Part shown: piece after piece, positions 34,522 to 42,719 of the stretch
How the letters are laid out: each line of letters opens with the position of its first letter
Position numbering within the stretch: position 1 is the first letter of the stretch
Source: an uncultured Gammaproteobacteria bacterium
GTDB lineage: Bacteria > Pseudomonadota > Gammaproteobacteria > GCA-001735895
NCBI GenBank assembly: GCA_947259485.1
Contig: CAMYLU010000004.1
Location: forward strand, 133,045 to 197,044
Length of the DNA stretch: 64,000 nt
Direction: 5' to 3'
Notes under the pieces: model-generated
Database searches by the model: none
Told to the model about the DNA's origin: nothing
Seen by the model: only the letters and a program-made list of their open reading frames with translations
Position numbers and translations under genes: made by a program

Positions 34522-36069
34522 TTAGGCATCGCGGCCAAAAGCTTCTCGTGGCAGGAAGATATTGAACTCCGCTCGAATTTTTTTATCCGCTTCATCGCTG
34601 ACATGGTGCGGAAAGTAATTCTCAAGAATTTCCTTTTTACGCGCAATCGCCTTGTCCAGTAGCACGGGTTTACCTTGTTCAGCCCATTCGTTGGGACTGA
34701 GCCGATCACCAAGTTCCGGGTAAATATATTCGGTTTGCATAACTTCCAGGGTTCGCCCCGAGCCGAGATAATGCCCCTTGTTACCCAGGCAGACGTCTTT
34801 CAAATCCTCAAAACTCAAGGTTTGTTCATTAACCTCGATACCCCGTGTTATGCGCAACGCGGCGCCGAGTATATCGTTATCGATAATCAGGGATTCCGGG
34901 CAGGCGGCCAGCAGGCTTGCATACATTCCGGCAGATTCGTAAATAATATTGGCTCCCGAGGTCGCGGCACAGGAGAGGGTATAGGCGCGTTCTGCGCCGC
35001 CCTGAAAGTCCGGAAACTTGGAGTCGGTCATGCCACAGGCGGTACCCGTTGGCAGGTTAAAATAATTACCCATTTGCGCGCAGGCGGATGACAGAATTGC
35101 CTGTTCGGGTGAACCACCACTCATCGCCCCGGTGCGTAAATCCGATACAAATGGCCAGGTGCCGATGATCGCGGGCGCGCCGGGTTTGATTGCATTGACA
35201 AAAACCAGTCCGCCAAGGCACTCGGCCCAGGCCTGCGCGACTGCACCGGCCAGGCAGGCGGGGGCAGTGGCCCCGGATTGACCGGCGGACAGCAACAACA
35301 CCGGCATACCACCTTCAACCGCAACTTTGATACAGCTCAGTGCCTCGTCGGTAAATTTCATCGGCGGCACCACGTGGCAGCAGGAAATACTCATGAAGGG
35401 CCGTTCGCGCCACTTGTCTTCACCGCCGGCAATGATATGTAGCATCTTCAGTGAATCCTCGAGATGATGCGCTTCGGTCCAGCTGGCACCGATGTGCTTG
35501 GTGGTGCCCATCACCGAGTTGTAAGCGGTATTAATATCCATGTCGTGGTTGTCAGTGACATCGCGCAGCACGCAGGTGCGTTGAAACATGTGGATGTGCT
35601 CACATTGGTCCGCGATGCGGGCCATGTCGTACAGATCCTGGGCAGTCGATTCGCGATACTCGTTGTTTACCGGGTCGGCTATCATCACCGCGGCTCCGGC
35701 GGTGGAGAAATGTACCTTGGAACCGCTCAGGTGCATATCATGCTTCGGCTCCTGGCCGTACAGCGTTAGATCACGGCGACACTTGTTGAGCGCGTCTTCG
35801 ACTACCGCGCGCGGGAAACGCAAACGCTTGTCTTCACCATAAGTTGCACCTACTGCCAGGCAGGTCTCGATGCAGTGCTCATTGGCATCGGCGAAGCCGA
35901 CTTCCTCGAGGATGCGGAATATAGTGGCAGTGACCTGTTCGATATCGGATTCCGAGAGTGGTTTGTATTGGCCACCGGATTCACCTGGATGCACCGGTTT
36001 GAGGTCTTCGGCGAGGGCGGCTTTGCGCAGCGCTATCTTGGCCGCGCGGGCATTCGAACGTCTTGCCAT
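34522..36069 (-). CDS. Trimethylamine methyltransferase (MttB) family protein without pyrrolysine
   Basis: A 515-residue MttB-superfamily protein (SESDIEQVTATIFRILEEVGF, AGAAVMIADP, GTTKHIGASW, YFNLPTGTACGMTDSKFPDFQGG). The frame has no in-frame TAG, so it is a non-pyrrolysine member like the glycine betaine:corrinoid methyltransferase MtgB. I choose the ATG at 36069 because GAGG lies nine bases upstream; a TTG at 36084 adds five residues. No corrinoid protein gene is adjacent, unlike in classical systems. It is the first gene of the operon and faces the LysR regulator. Confidence 0.85.
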   Translation of the reverse strand: MARRSNARAAKIALRKAALAEDLKPVHPGESGGQYKPLSESDIEQVTATIFRILEEVGFADANEHCIETCLAVGATYGEDKRLRFPRAVVEDALNKCRRDLTLYGQEPKHDMHLSGSKVHFSTAGAAVMIADPVNNEYRESTAQDLYDMARIADQCEHIHMFQRTCVLRDVTDNHDMDINTAYNSVMGTTKHIGASWTEAHHLEDSLKMLHIIAGGEDKWRERPFMSISCCHVVPPMKFTDEALSCIKVAVEGGMPVLLLSAGQSGATAPACLAGAVAQAWAECLGGLVFVNAIKPGAPAIIGTWPFVSDLRTGAMSGGSPEQAILSSACAQMGNYFNLPTGTACGMTDSKFPDFQGGAERAYTLSCAATSGANIIYESAGMYASLLAACPESLIIDNDILGAALRITRGIEVNEQTLSFEDLKDVCLGNKGHYLGSGRTLEVMQTEYIYPELGDRLSPNEWAEQGKPVLLDKAIARKKEILENYFPHHVSDEADKKIRAEFNIFLPREAFGRDA

Positions 36070-36174
36070 AACGATTTGCCTCAATGGCGAAGTTTATCGG
36101 GTGTCGAACCTGCAACAGTGCATTTTCGAATCAGATTCTGCTGGATACAAGCTATTATTTTTTATAATATGGAT

Positions 36175-36190
36175 TAGATTAAGTAATCTA
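36175..36190. promoter_or_regulatory. Palindromic LysR-type operator between mttB-like and gcvA-like genes
   Basis: A perfect 16-base inverted repeat TAGATTA-AG-TAATCTA in the divergent promoter region, 13 bases before the regulator start and about 105 bases before the mttB-like gene. It overlaps an ATTAG, the complement of the CTAAT box described for GcvA sites. Position and symmetry suit autoregulation and control of the divergent operon. Confidence 0.6.
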
Positions 36191-36202
36191 TAGATTTTAA
36201 CC

Positions 36203-37084
36203 TTGAGCAGACGCCTGCCACCACTGAATAGTTTGAAGTGCTTCGAAGCCGCTGGACGCTTATTGAGCTTTACCGACGCTGCCAGGGAACTCAACGTCAC
36301 CCAGGCGGCCATAAGCCATCAAATCAAGGTAATCGAGGATTACCTGGGCTTTTCGCTGTTTGACCGTTACCCGCGACGGCTGGCGTTGACCGAACAGGGT
36401 AAGATCCTGTTACCCGAAGTTATCGAGGCATTCGATCGGGTTGCGCAAGCCATAAGCTCGCTTAGCAAGGAGCAACACTCGAACCTCCTCAGCGTTCGCC
36501 TGGCGCCGTCCTTTGCTGCCAAGTGGTTGTCACCCCGGCTTAAATACTTCTGGTTGCAATTCCCCGAGATCGATCTTTCGCTATATCACGCCAATGCCGC
36601 CGTCGATTTCCGACGCGAGGAAATCGATATTGCGGTTACCTACGGTAAAGGTGACTGGCCTGACGTGGTCGCGGATAAGTTGTTGGGCCTGGATTTTTTC
36701 CCGGTCTGTTCCCCCGCCTTCATGCACAACGACAAGCCGTTAACCGAGATCGATAATCTGCGTTATTACGCCCTGTTGCATGATGCCAGTTACGAATGCT
36801 GGCATGACTGGCTCGAATTGGCTCAGCTTAGCGATATCAAGGCCGAAAAGGGAACCATAATCGATGACACCAATGTATTGATTCAGGCCGCGATAGAAGG
36901 CCAGGGGATTGCACTTGGTTCAACCCCTTTTGTCGAGGACCACCTGGCCTCGGGTAAACTGGTTAAACCGTTTGACGTCACCCTGGTAAACGATTTTTGC
37001 TATTACGTGGTCTGTCCCGAATCACATCTGAAAAATCCGGCGGTACGCGCTTTCAAGGAATGGCTACTCAGCCTGGTTGAATGA
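36203..37084 (+). CDS. LysR-family regulator, GcvA-like
   Basis: A 293-residue LysR regulator whose N-terminus SRRLPPLNSLKCFEAAGRLLSFTDAARELNVTQAAISHQI is nearly the GcvA consensus. The winged helix occupies the first 60 residues and a substrate-binding domain follows. The start is TTG, chosen because homologues begin exactly there. In E. coli GcvA controls the glycine cleavage system, a C1-folate pathway. Here it is divergent from the methylamine-type demethylation operon, with a palindromic site between, so that operon is its probable target. Confidence 0.88.
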   Translation: MSRRLPPLNSLKCFEAAGRLLSFTDAARELNVTQAAISHQIKVIEDYLGFSLFDRYPRRLALTEQGKILLPEVIEAFDRVAQAISSLSKEQHSNLLSVRLAPSFAAKWLSPRLKYFWLQFPEIDLSLYHANAAVDFRREEIDIAVTYGKGDWPDVVADKLLGLDFFPVCSPAFMHNDKPLTEIDNLRYYALLHDASYECWHDWLELAQLSDIKAEKGTIIDDTNVLIQAAIEGQGIALGSTPFVEDHLASGKLVKPFDVTLVNDFCYYVVCPESHLKNPAVRAFKEWLLSLVE

Positions 37085-37122
37085 CAGTATCATGCGCGAC
37101 AAGTAAAGGTCTGGAGGCAGAC

Positions 37123-37695
37123 GTGGATAGCCATGACGAGTTGAGGCAGCGTAATCGTAAGCTGCGGGCTGATCTCGACCCTGTTCAGCTCGAAACTGCC
37201 GCGGCGGCACTTGCCGAACGTATCCTGCAATTATCTGAATACCAGCAGGCCCAACGAGTAGCTGTTTATTTCGCGGTCAACGGGGAAATCGGTTTGAATG
37301 CCGTTATCGACCATGCCCTGGCCGAGGGCAAGGAAATCTTCCTGCCAAACCTGGACCGCGCGGCCCTGAGGTTTTCTCCCTATTTCCATGACCAGAAAAT
37401 GCGGTTCAACAAATTTCATTTACCTGAACCTGATGTCGGCAACAGAGAAATGCTGGCCCCCGATGAACTGGACCTGGTACTGGCACCGTTAGTGGTCTTT
37501 GACGGCAATCGCAATCGCATCGGTATGGGCGGTGGCTTCTATGATCGCAGTTTCGCTTTTCGTAAGAACCCCGAACACAGCATGCCGGTTTTAATCGGGG
37601 TCGCCCACGAAATTCAGAAAGTAGATCGAATTGTCCCTGAGGAGTGGGACGTGCAGCTCGACATGATCGTTACCGACCAGGCGATATATAAATAA
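37123..37695 (+). CDS. 5-formyltetrahydrofolate cyclo-ligase
   Basis: A 190-residue enzyme that converts 5-formyl-THF to 5,10-methenyl-THF with ATP. Recognised by the basic N-terminus (RQRNRKLRADL), the middle segment VAVYFAVNGEIGLNAVID and the nucleotide loop NRIGMGGGFYDRSFAF. I choose the GTG at 37123, preceded by GGAGG five bases upstream; an ATG at 37081 overlaps the regulator stop (ATGA) and would add 14 residues. Its place next to a demethylating operon suits recycling of folate pools. Confidence 0.88.
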   Translation: MDSHDELRQRNRKLRADLDPVQLETAAAALAERILQLSEYQQAQRVAVYFAVNGEIGLNAVIDHALAEGKEIFLPNLDRAALRFSPYFHDQKMRFNKFHLPEPDVGNREMLAPDELDLVLAPLVVFDGNRNRIGMGGGFYDRSFAFRKNPEHSMPVLIGVAHEIQKVDRIVPEEWDVQLDMIVTDQAIYK

Positions 37696-37717
37696 TTTTT
37701 CCCCGGTTTACCAGAGT

Positions 37718-38575
37718 TTAAAAGTCGTACTTGCCGGCCGAGTATAATTTTGCCGCTTTTTCCCAGACCGGGCCGGGTTTACCATCGCCAACCGGTTTTC
37801 CGTCCAGCTTGATCACCGGCACGACTTCCTTGCTCGAGCTCGAAATCCAGATTTCATCCGCATCCCAGACCTCGTCCATGGTGATAACGCGTTCTTCGAC
37901 CGGGATGCTTCCATCGGCGCGTAATACCCCGAGTAACAGCTGGCGCGTAATTCCAGGCAGAATCTGGTTATCGAGCGGTGGCGTGGCGACAACACCGTTT
38001 TTGACGATGTAAGCGTTACAGGCACCACATTCGGTCAGTTCATTGCTATCGTTATAGAGCAGGATTTCAGCATCGCCCTTGCTGTATCCCTGCTGGTAAT
38101 GCATGACGTTGCCCAGCAGCGAAATGGACTTGATATTACAGCGGTCCCAGCGCATATCGTGGCCGGTCGCGCAAGTATAGGGGGCTATCTCTTCGCGATC
38201 GGGCACCGGTGGTGGTGGAATCTCGAAGGCGTAACCGAACACGGTCGGTGTAATCCCTTGCGGATAGGCGTGGTGTCGCTTCTCGTCGGCACCGCGGGTC
38301 ACGTGAAGATAGATTCCGAGGTTGCCGTTACCATTTTTTTCCATCAGCGAGGTGCATAGTGCGCGCCATTGTTCATCACTCCAGCCGAGCTTGATTTCGA
38401 TGGTGTCGAGCCCATCCTGCATACGTTTGATATGCGGGCCGAAACCGACCATCTTGCCATCGTAAGATGGCACCACCTCGTAGATACCGTCACCAAACAG
38501 GAAACCGCGGTCCATCGGAGAAATTCGGGCTTCTTCGAGTGGCATGTAGTCGCCATTTAAATATGCAATTGTCAT
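37718..38575 (-). CDS. dat: D-amino acid transaminase (class IV PLP)
   Basis: A 285-residue class IV aminotransferase with YLNGDYMPLEEARISPMDRGFLFGDGIYEVVPSY, catalytic lysine K149 in RCNIKSISLLGN and NELTECGACNAYIV. This pattern matches D-alanine/D-amino acid transaminases, which interconvert D-alanine and 2-oxoglutarate with pyruvate and D-glutamate. It lies 107 bases downstream of a D-glutamate cyclase-type gene, so it may supply or remove D-glutamate. It could have its own promoter in that gap. Confidence 0.85.
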   Translation of the reverse strand: MTIAYLNGDYMPLEEARISPMDRGFLFGDGIYEVVPSYDGKMVGFGPHIKRMQDGLDTIEIKLGWSDEQWRALCTSLMEKNGNGNLGIYLHVTRGADEKRHHAYPQGITPTVFGYAFEIPPPPVPDREEIAPYTCATGHDMRWDRCNIKSISLLGNVMHYQQGYSKGDAEILLYNDSNELTECGACNAYIVKNGVVATPPLDNQILPGITRQLLLGVLRADGSIPVEERVITMDEVWDADEIWISSSSKEVVPVIKLDGKPVGDGKPGPVWEKAAKLYSAGKYDF

Positions 38576-38682
38576 GGGTACCTCGGGTGTTTCATCAGTG
38601 CCTTAAAAGGCTCGCAAGTTAAGCAGAAACGGGACTTCGCAGAATAGAGCCACAATCTAAAAATCGTTATACCAGCAGGTCA

Positions 38683-39528
38683 TTATATAAATCCACAGGC
38701 CTGTCGCAGTTGCAGTAAAACCGATTCACCTTCGCTGGCGTCGAGCCCGTCCTCGGTTAGCTGGTTGATCCGGGTAACGCCGTCGACGCTGCCGAGTTCG
38801 GAGATATACCTGAGGGTATCGAGCGGAACGATCTCGCCGAGCAGGTCGCGTTTATTCCACACCGAGAGGAACGAAATAATGCCATAGGCGCCCCAGTTTG
38901 AAACATCGGTAACGATCAGCTCGTCGCAGGTGGTGATCGATGGCACGATATTCAAACCCTGCAACGCCTGCGCCACCTTTCCCATGCCGATTTCATTACC
39001 GCCATCGCCGATGGCGATGGTTGGACAGTCACTCATGTCCATGAAGGTGTCAAAGCAGGCGGTATTTTCGCTGATGCTTTCACCGCGCATATTGTAATAA
39101 CCGCCGTCGGCGGCCTGACCGGGTCTTTCAATAGAAATGATGGCATCGGGACGAAATTGCGCAAGCGCTTCCTGTGCCTCGTGTTCACGCTGATCGTGAT
39201 CACCGACCCTGATTTCGTGTACCCGGTACCTGGCAGCCAGGGCCTGTGACAGCGGGCGTCCACAGACAATACTCGGGATTGCGCCTGTTTTCTCGAAAGC
39301 CTCGTACATCGCGATCGCACCGACCGGGCCATCGGTTTCGAAGGTTTTGACGACCGGAAAACCGGTGCCAATCAGGATATTACCCCGACATTGTTGCAAT
39401 ATGCGCGCCGCACGCATGCAGTAACCCGCTTTGAGATAGGGTTGCACCGTCTTCATGCCGCGTAAATTGCGCGCTACCAGGATATCTTCAATAGTGCGGC
39501 TTAACTCCAGGTCTTCGGCTTCATTCAT
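38683..39528 (-). CDS. DUF4392 protein, D-glutamate cyclase C-terminal-type domain
   Basis: A 281-residue DUF4392 protein (GNILIGTGFPVVKTFETDGPVGAIAMYEAFEKTG, TIAIGDGGNEIGMGKV, LIVTDVSNWGAYGIISFLS). In the mammalian mitochondrial D-glutamate cyclase this domain is fused to a DUF1445 domain; here the DUF1445 protein is encoded four genes upstream. I use the ATG at 39528, 10 bases after pxpC; a longer frame from 39621 overlaps pxpC and is not family-like. Expected role: forming 5-oxo-D-proline from D-glutamate. Confidence 0.8.
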   Translation of the reverse strand: MNEAEDLELSRTIEDILVARNLRGMKTVQPYLKAGYCMRAARILQQCRGNILIGTGFPVVKTFETDGPVGAIAMYEAFEKTGAIPSIVCGRPLSQALAARYRVHEIRVGDHDQREHEAQEALAQFRPDAIISIERPGQAADGGYYNMRGESISENTACFDTFMDMSDCPTIAIGDGGNEIGMGKVAQALQGLNIVPSITTCDELIVTDVSNWGAYGIISFLSVWNKRDLLGEIVPLDTLRYISELGSVDGVTRINQLTEDGLDASEGESVLLQLRQACGFI

Positions 39529-39538
39529 TGCTTGATGC

Positions 39539-40474
39539 TCAACAGGGTTGCAGCGAGGTACGTTCGAATCGGGCCTGCTCGAGGCAGTGGATATTGTGCG
39601 CCTGCTCGATGCTGATTGCATCGAAACGTACCCGTGAGCCTGGCGATAACTGCGATAAGGTTGCGGTATCTCGCGGTATCACCGCACCAATTTTGGGATA
39701 GCCGCCGATTGTCTGCCGATCGTTCATTAATACAATGGGTTGACCATCTGCAGGAATCTGGATTGCGCCATGACAAATGCCTTCAGACAGCATACCGACA
39801 ATATCGGAGTGCACGGTTTCACCTTCGAGCCGAAAGCCCATACGGTCGCAGCGGTCGGTCAGGCGATACTCGGAATTGAAAAAGCGCCATTGCTGCAGCG
39901 GGCTAAACTCGGCCTGCTGATATCCGGGGACAACCCGGAGTCTGGCAAAATCTGAATATTCCGGCCGATCGGATGCGGCCAGGTAGCAATGGGCGGATAA
40001 TCTTTTACTGCTGCATGGTAGTTGATCTCCTGCCTGCAGCTTGTCGCCGTTGAGGCCGCCGATTTTTTCGCGCAGCACGGTTGAGCTGCTGCCAAAGCTG
40101 GGGTCGATATTGAAACCGCCAGTAACCGCGAGATAGCAGCGGGTGCCGGCACTGGCAAAGCCGATCTCGAGCTTATCGCCGGGCTTAATGTCATGTGTGT
40201 ACCACTGCTCAATCAGATCTTCGTTCAGCTTGCAGGGTGCTTCTGCACCGGTGATAACGAAACTGGTATCGAGCTGTGCTTCAATGACTAATCCGCCAAA
40301 GCTGATTTCAAGGCAGGTGGCATTGACGTCATTAGTCAGCATGCGATTAGCCCAGTCGAAGGCAACACTGTCGAGTGGGCCGCCGGTGGTCAGTCCCAGC
40401 TTGTGCACGCCAAATCGTCCGCGATCGTGGAGCAGGCTGAGTAACCCCGGTTGCTTGACTAAAAAGCCACTCAT
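39539..40474 (-). CDS. pxpC: 5-oxoprolinase subunit PxpC
   Basis: A 311-residue biotin-dependent carboxyltransferase-like protein (YbgK type): VKQPGLLSLLHDRGRFGVHKLGLTTGGPLDSVAFDWANRML, CYLAVTGGF, PVLMNDRQTIGGYPKIGAVI. With PxpA and PxpB it cleaves 5-oxoproline to glutamate using ATP. It overlaps pxpB by four bases (ATGA). Confidence 0.92.
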   Translation of the reverse strand: MSGFLVKQPGLLSLLHDRGRFGVHKLGLTTGGPLDSVAFDWANRMLTNDVNATCLEISFGGLVIEAQLDTSFVITGAEAPCKLNEDLIEQWYTHDIKPGDKLEIGFASAGTRCYLAVTGGFNIDPSFGSSSTVLREKIGGLNGDKLQAGDQLPCSSKRLSAHCYLAASDRPEYSDFARLRVVPGYQQAEFSPLQQWRFFNSEYRLTDRCDRMGFRLEGETVHSDIVGMLSEGICHGAIQIPADGQPIVLMNDRQTIGGYPKIGAVIPRDTATLSQLSPGSRVRFDAISIEQAHNIHCLEQARFERTSLQPC

Positions 40475-41148
40475 AGCTCGCCGCCCTGGTCGATAAACTG
40501 GTCACGACTTATCGCGCTAAAACGAATACGATCCCCGACCTGAACCGGCATGCTGGGAGTTTTGTCGGGATCGAACATGCGAGTGGGGCATAGTCCAATC
40601 AGGTTCCAGCCTCCTGGAGATATAGCCGGATATACCGCGGTCTGGCGATCAGCAATCGCGACCGCCCCCCTGGGTACTTTCTGTCGCGGGGTCGCCAGGC
40701 GCGGAGCGGCGATGCGTTCATCGACTTCACCGAGATAGGCGAACCCGGGTGCGAAGCCGATCGCGTAAACCCGGTACTCCTGCTGCTGATGGATCTCGAT
40801 AACATCGTCAATGTCGATATTAGCGTTTGTAGCAATTGCTTCGAGATCGGGACCTGATTCCTTACTGTAATAGACGGGCAAGGTGATGAGGCTTCCCGCT
40901 GACGCGTCCACACCATCGAGATTCGTTAAAGCAGCTCGCAGTTGCCGCTTGATCGCGAAGTGATCGCTAAGATCCAGGTCGAAGATCACCAGCAATGAAG
41001 CGTAGGATGGCACCAGGTCAATGATGCTGTCCTGCATCGTGGCAAGAATATTGGTGACCGCGGCCTGTATCTGTGCCGATACTGCGGCGCTGGTTTGCTC
41101 GGCAAAATAGACGATAAACGCGTTTTGCCCCGCAATTTCGATTCTCAT
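40471..41148 (-). CDS. pxpB: 5-oxoprolinase subunit PxpB
   Basis: A 225-residue YbgJ/KipI-type allophanate-hydrolase-like subunit: HQQQEYRVYAIGFAPGFAYLGEVDERIAAPRLATPRQKVPRGAVAIADRQTAVYPAISPGGWNLIG. It is eight bases downstream of pxpA and overlaps pxpC. It acts with both in ATP-dependent ring opening of 5-oxoproline. Confidence 0.92.
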   Translation of the reverse strand: MRIEIAGQNAFIVYFAEQTSAAVSAQIQAAVTNILATMQDSIIDLVPSYASLLVIFDLDLSDHFAIKRQLRAALTNLDGVDASAGSLITLPVYYSKESGPDLEAIATNANIDIDDVIEIHQQQEYRVYAIGFAPGFAYLGEVDERIAAPRLATPRQKVPRGAVAIADRQTAVYPAISPGGWNLIGLCPTRMFDPDKTPSMPVQVGDRIRFSAISRDQFIDQGGEL

Positions 41149-41156
41149 GCGATTGA

Positions 41157-41888
41157 TCAGGAATGAATGATTTTGCGGATTTCTTTAATGGCGGCCACTC
41201 CAGCGTCATTATCGCCATGCACACAAAGCGTATCGGGTTTTAGCGCCAGGGTATTACCGCTCACCGATGTAACTGTGCCCTGGCTGCAAATCTGTTCTAC
41301 CTGTGCCAGCATCTTTTCACGCGTATGCACCGCACCCGGTTTGGCCCGCGAAAGCAACTTGCCGTCATCGTCGTAACAACGATCGGCGAAAGCTTCAAAC
41401 CAGAGATCGATTCCATGAGTAGCTGCCTCGTCGCGGTGCAGATCGGCCTCGGGTGTTGCCTGCAGCATCAGCCGCACGGGTTTGTGAAAATCAGCAATCG
41501 CCTTCAGGATCGGCGCCCGCACTGACTCTCTTGCCATCATGTCGTTATATAACGCACCATGCGGCTTGACATAGGCCAGATCAAGCCCTTGAATCTTGGC
41601 CATGCCTTCGAGTGCGGCGATCTGGTAGTGCATGAATGCTGAAATTTCTTCGGCGGAACAATGCATCGGCCGACGTCCGAATCCGACCAGGTCGGGGTAG
41701 GCCGGGTGTGCACCGACCATTACATTATTTTGTTTCGCCAGTGCCAGGGTTCGTTCCATGACCAGCGGATCGCCACCGTGAAAGCCACAGGCAATATTGG
41801 CCTGGTCGATATGGGGCATGACTTCGTCGTCGCGGCCCATTTTCCAGGAGCCGTAGCTTTCGCCGAGATCGCAATTGAGCATCAACAT
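41157..41888 (-). CDS. pxpA: 5-oxoprolinase subunit PxpA (LamB/YcsF family)
   Basis: A 243-residue LamB/YcsF protein: LMLNCDLGESYGSW, IDQANIACGFHGGDPLVM, VGAHPAYPDLVGFGRR, YVKPHGALYNDM, FADRCYD, and the CVHGDN ending. It contains the metal- and substrate-binding histidines of the family. It follows the DUF1445 gene by 12 bases and leads the pxpABC trio. Confidence 0.92.
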   Translation of the reverse strand: MLMLNCDLGESYGSWKMGRDDEVMPHIDQANIACGFHGGDPLVMERTLALAKQNNVMVGAHPAYPDLVGFGRRPMHCSAEEISAFMHYQIAALEGMAKIQGLDLAYVKPHGALYNDMMARESVRAPILKAIADFHKPVRLMLQATPEADLHRDEAATHGIDLWFEAFADRCYDDDGKLLSRAKPGAVHTREKMLAQVEQICSQGTVTSVSGNTLALKPDTLCVHGDNDAGVAAIKEIRKIIHS

Positions 41889-41900
41889 GTGTATTTCCGC

Positions 41901-42689
41901 CTACATCACCGCAAGTTGGCTGTTTGGTAAGTCCGAGACCAGCATGCAACCGGGCGAATGCGAGATACAAAACGGTGGCCTGGCGTGCTCAACTGCCACC
42001 TGGGGCGTCACACCGCAGGCCCAGAAAACAGGTACTTCGTCGCTGCGTATCGTAACAGCCTCGCCGAATTCGGGCTGGTTGATATCTTTAACACCAATCC
42101 GGCCGGGATCACCGAAATGGACCGGGGCACCATGTACCGCTGGAAAACGAGTGCAAATCTGGATCGCGCGTATCGCGTCTGATGGAATCATCGGCCGCAT
42201 ACTGACCACCATTTTACTGGCGAAGCGGCCCGCGGGATTGCAATCGATATCGGTGCGATACATGGGTACGTTAACGCCTTCGCTGACATTGCGAATTTCG
42301 AGGCCGTCATCGATTAATGCTTCCTCGAAGGAGAACGAACACCCCAGTACGAAAGACACCAGGTCGTCACGCCAGATATCGCTGATGTCATTAACTTCAT
42401 GGCTGAGCACGCCGTTTTCGAAGATCCTGTAACTGGGAATATCGGTACGAATATCCAGGTCTTCACCGAGTTTCGGTATATTGTAGTCACCCGGGTTCGT
42501 GGTCATGCCAATCAAGGGGCAGGGCTTGGGATTAGATTGGCAGAATTGCAGGAATTCGCCGGCGTAATCGGCAGGAAGAATACACAGGTTTCCCTGCACA
42601 AAACCGCGCGAGTAACCGGAGGTGTTGCTGGTGAACTCGCCGCTGCGGATTTTAAGGCGCAGTTCGAGAGGTGAAATTTCCTGGTTCAT
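41901..42689 (-). CDS. DUF1445 protein (putative hydro-lyase/D-glutamate cyclase family)
   Basis: A 262-residue DUF1445 protein (YcsI-like): [95 protein letters not shown]. The last segment is highly characteristic. Homologues accompany pxpABC in many bacteria. The domain is part of mammalian D-glutamate cyclase. It starts 30 bases after the dmdB-like gene, so it may be carried on the DMSP transcript. Confidence 0.88.
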   Translation of the reverse strand: MNQEISPLELRLKIRSGEFTSNTSGYSRGFVQGNLCILPADYAGEFLQFCQSNPKPCPLIGMTTNPGDYNIPKLGEDLDIRTDIPSYRIFENGVLSHEVNDISDIWRDDLVSFVLGCSFSFEEALIDDGLEIRNVSEGVNVPMYRTDIDCNPAGRFASKMVVSMRPMIPSDAIRAIQICTRFPAVHGAPVHFGDPGRIGVKDINQPEFGEAVTIRSDEVPVFWACGVTPQVAVEHARPPFCISHSPGCMLVSDLPNSQLAVM

Positions 42690-42719
42690 GTCAAATCGAA
42701 ATAGGGTTCAAGCAGAGTT

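Noticed and set aside
34522-36069. Pyrrolysine-containing trimethylamine methyltransferase
   Set aside because: The frame has no in-frame TAG and no pyl genes are seen, so it is a non-pyrrolysine family member.
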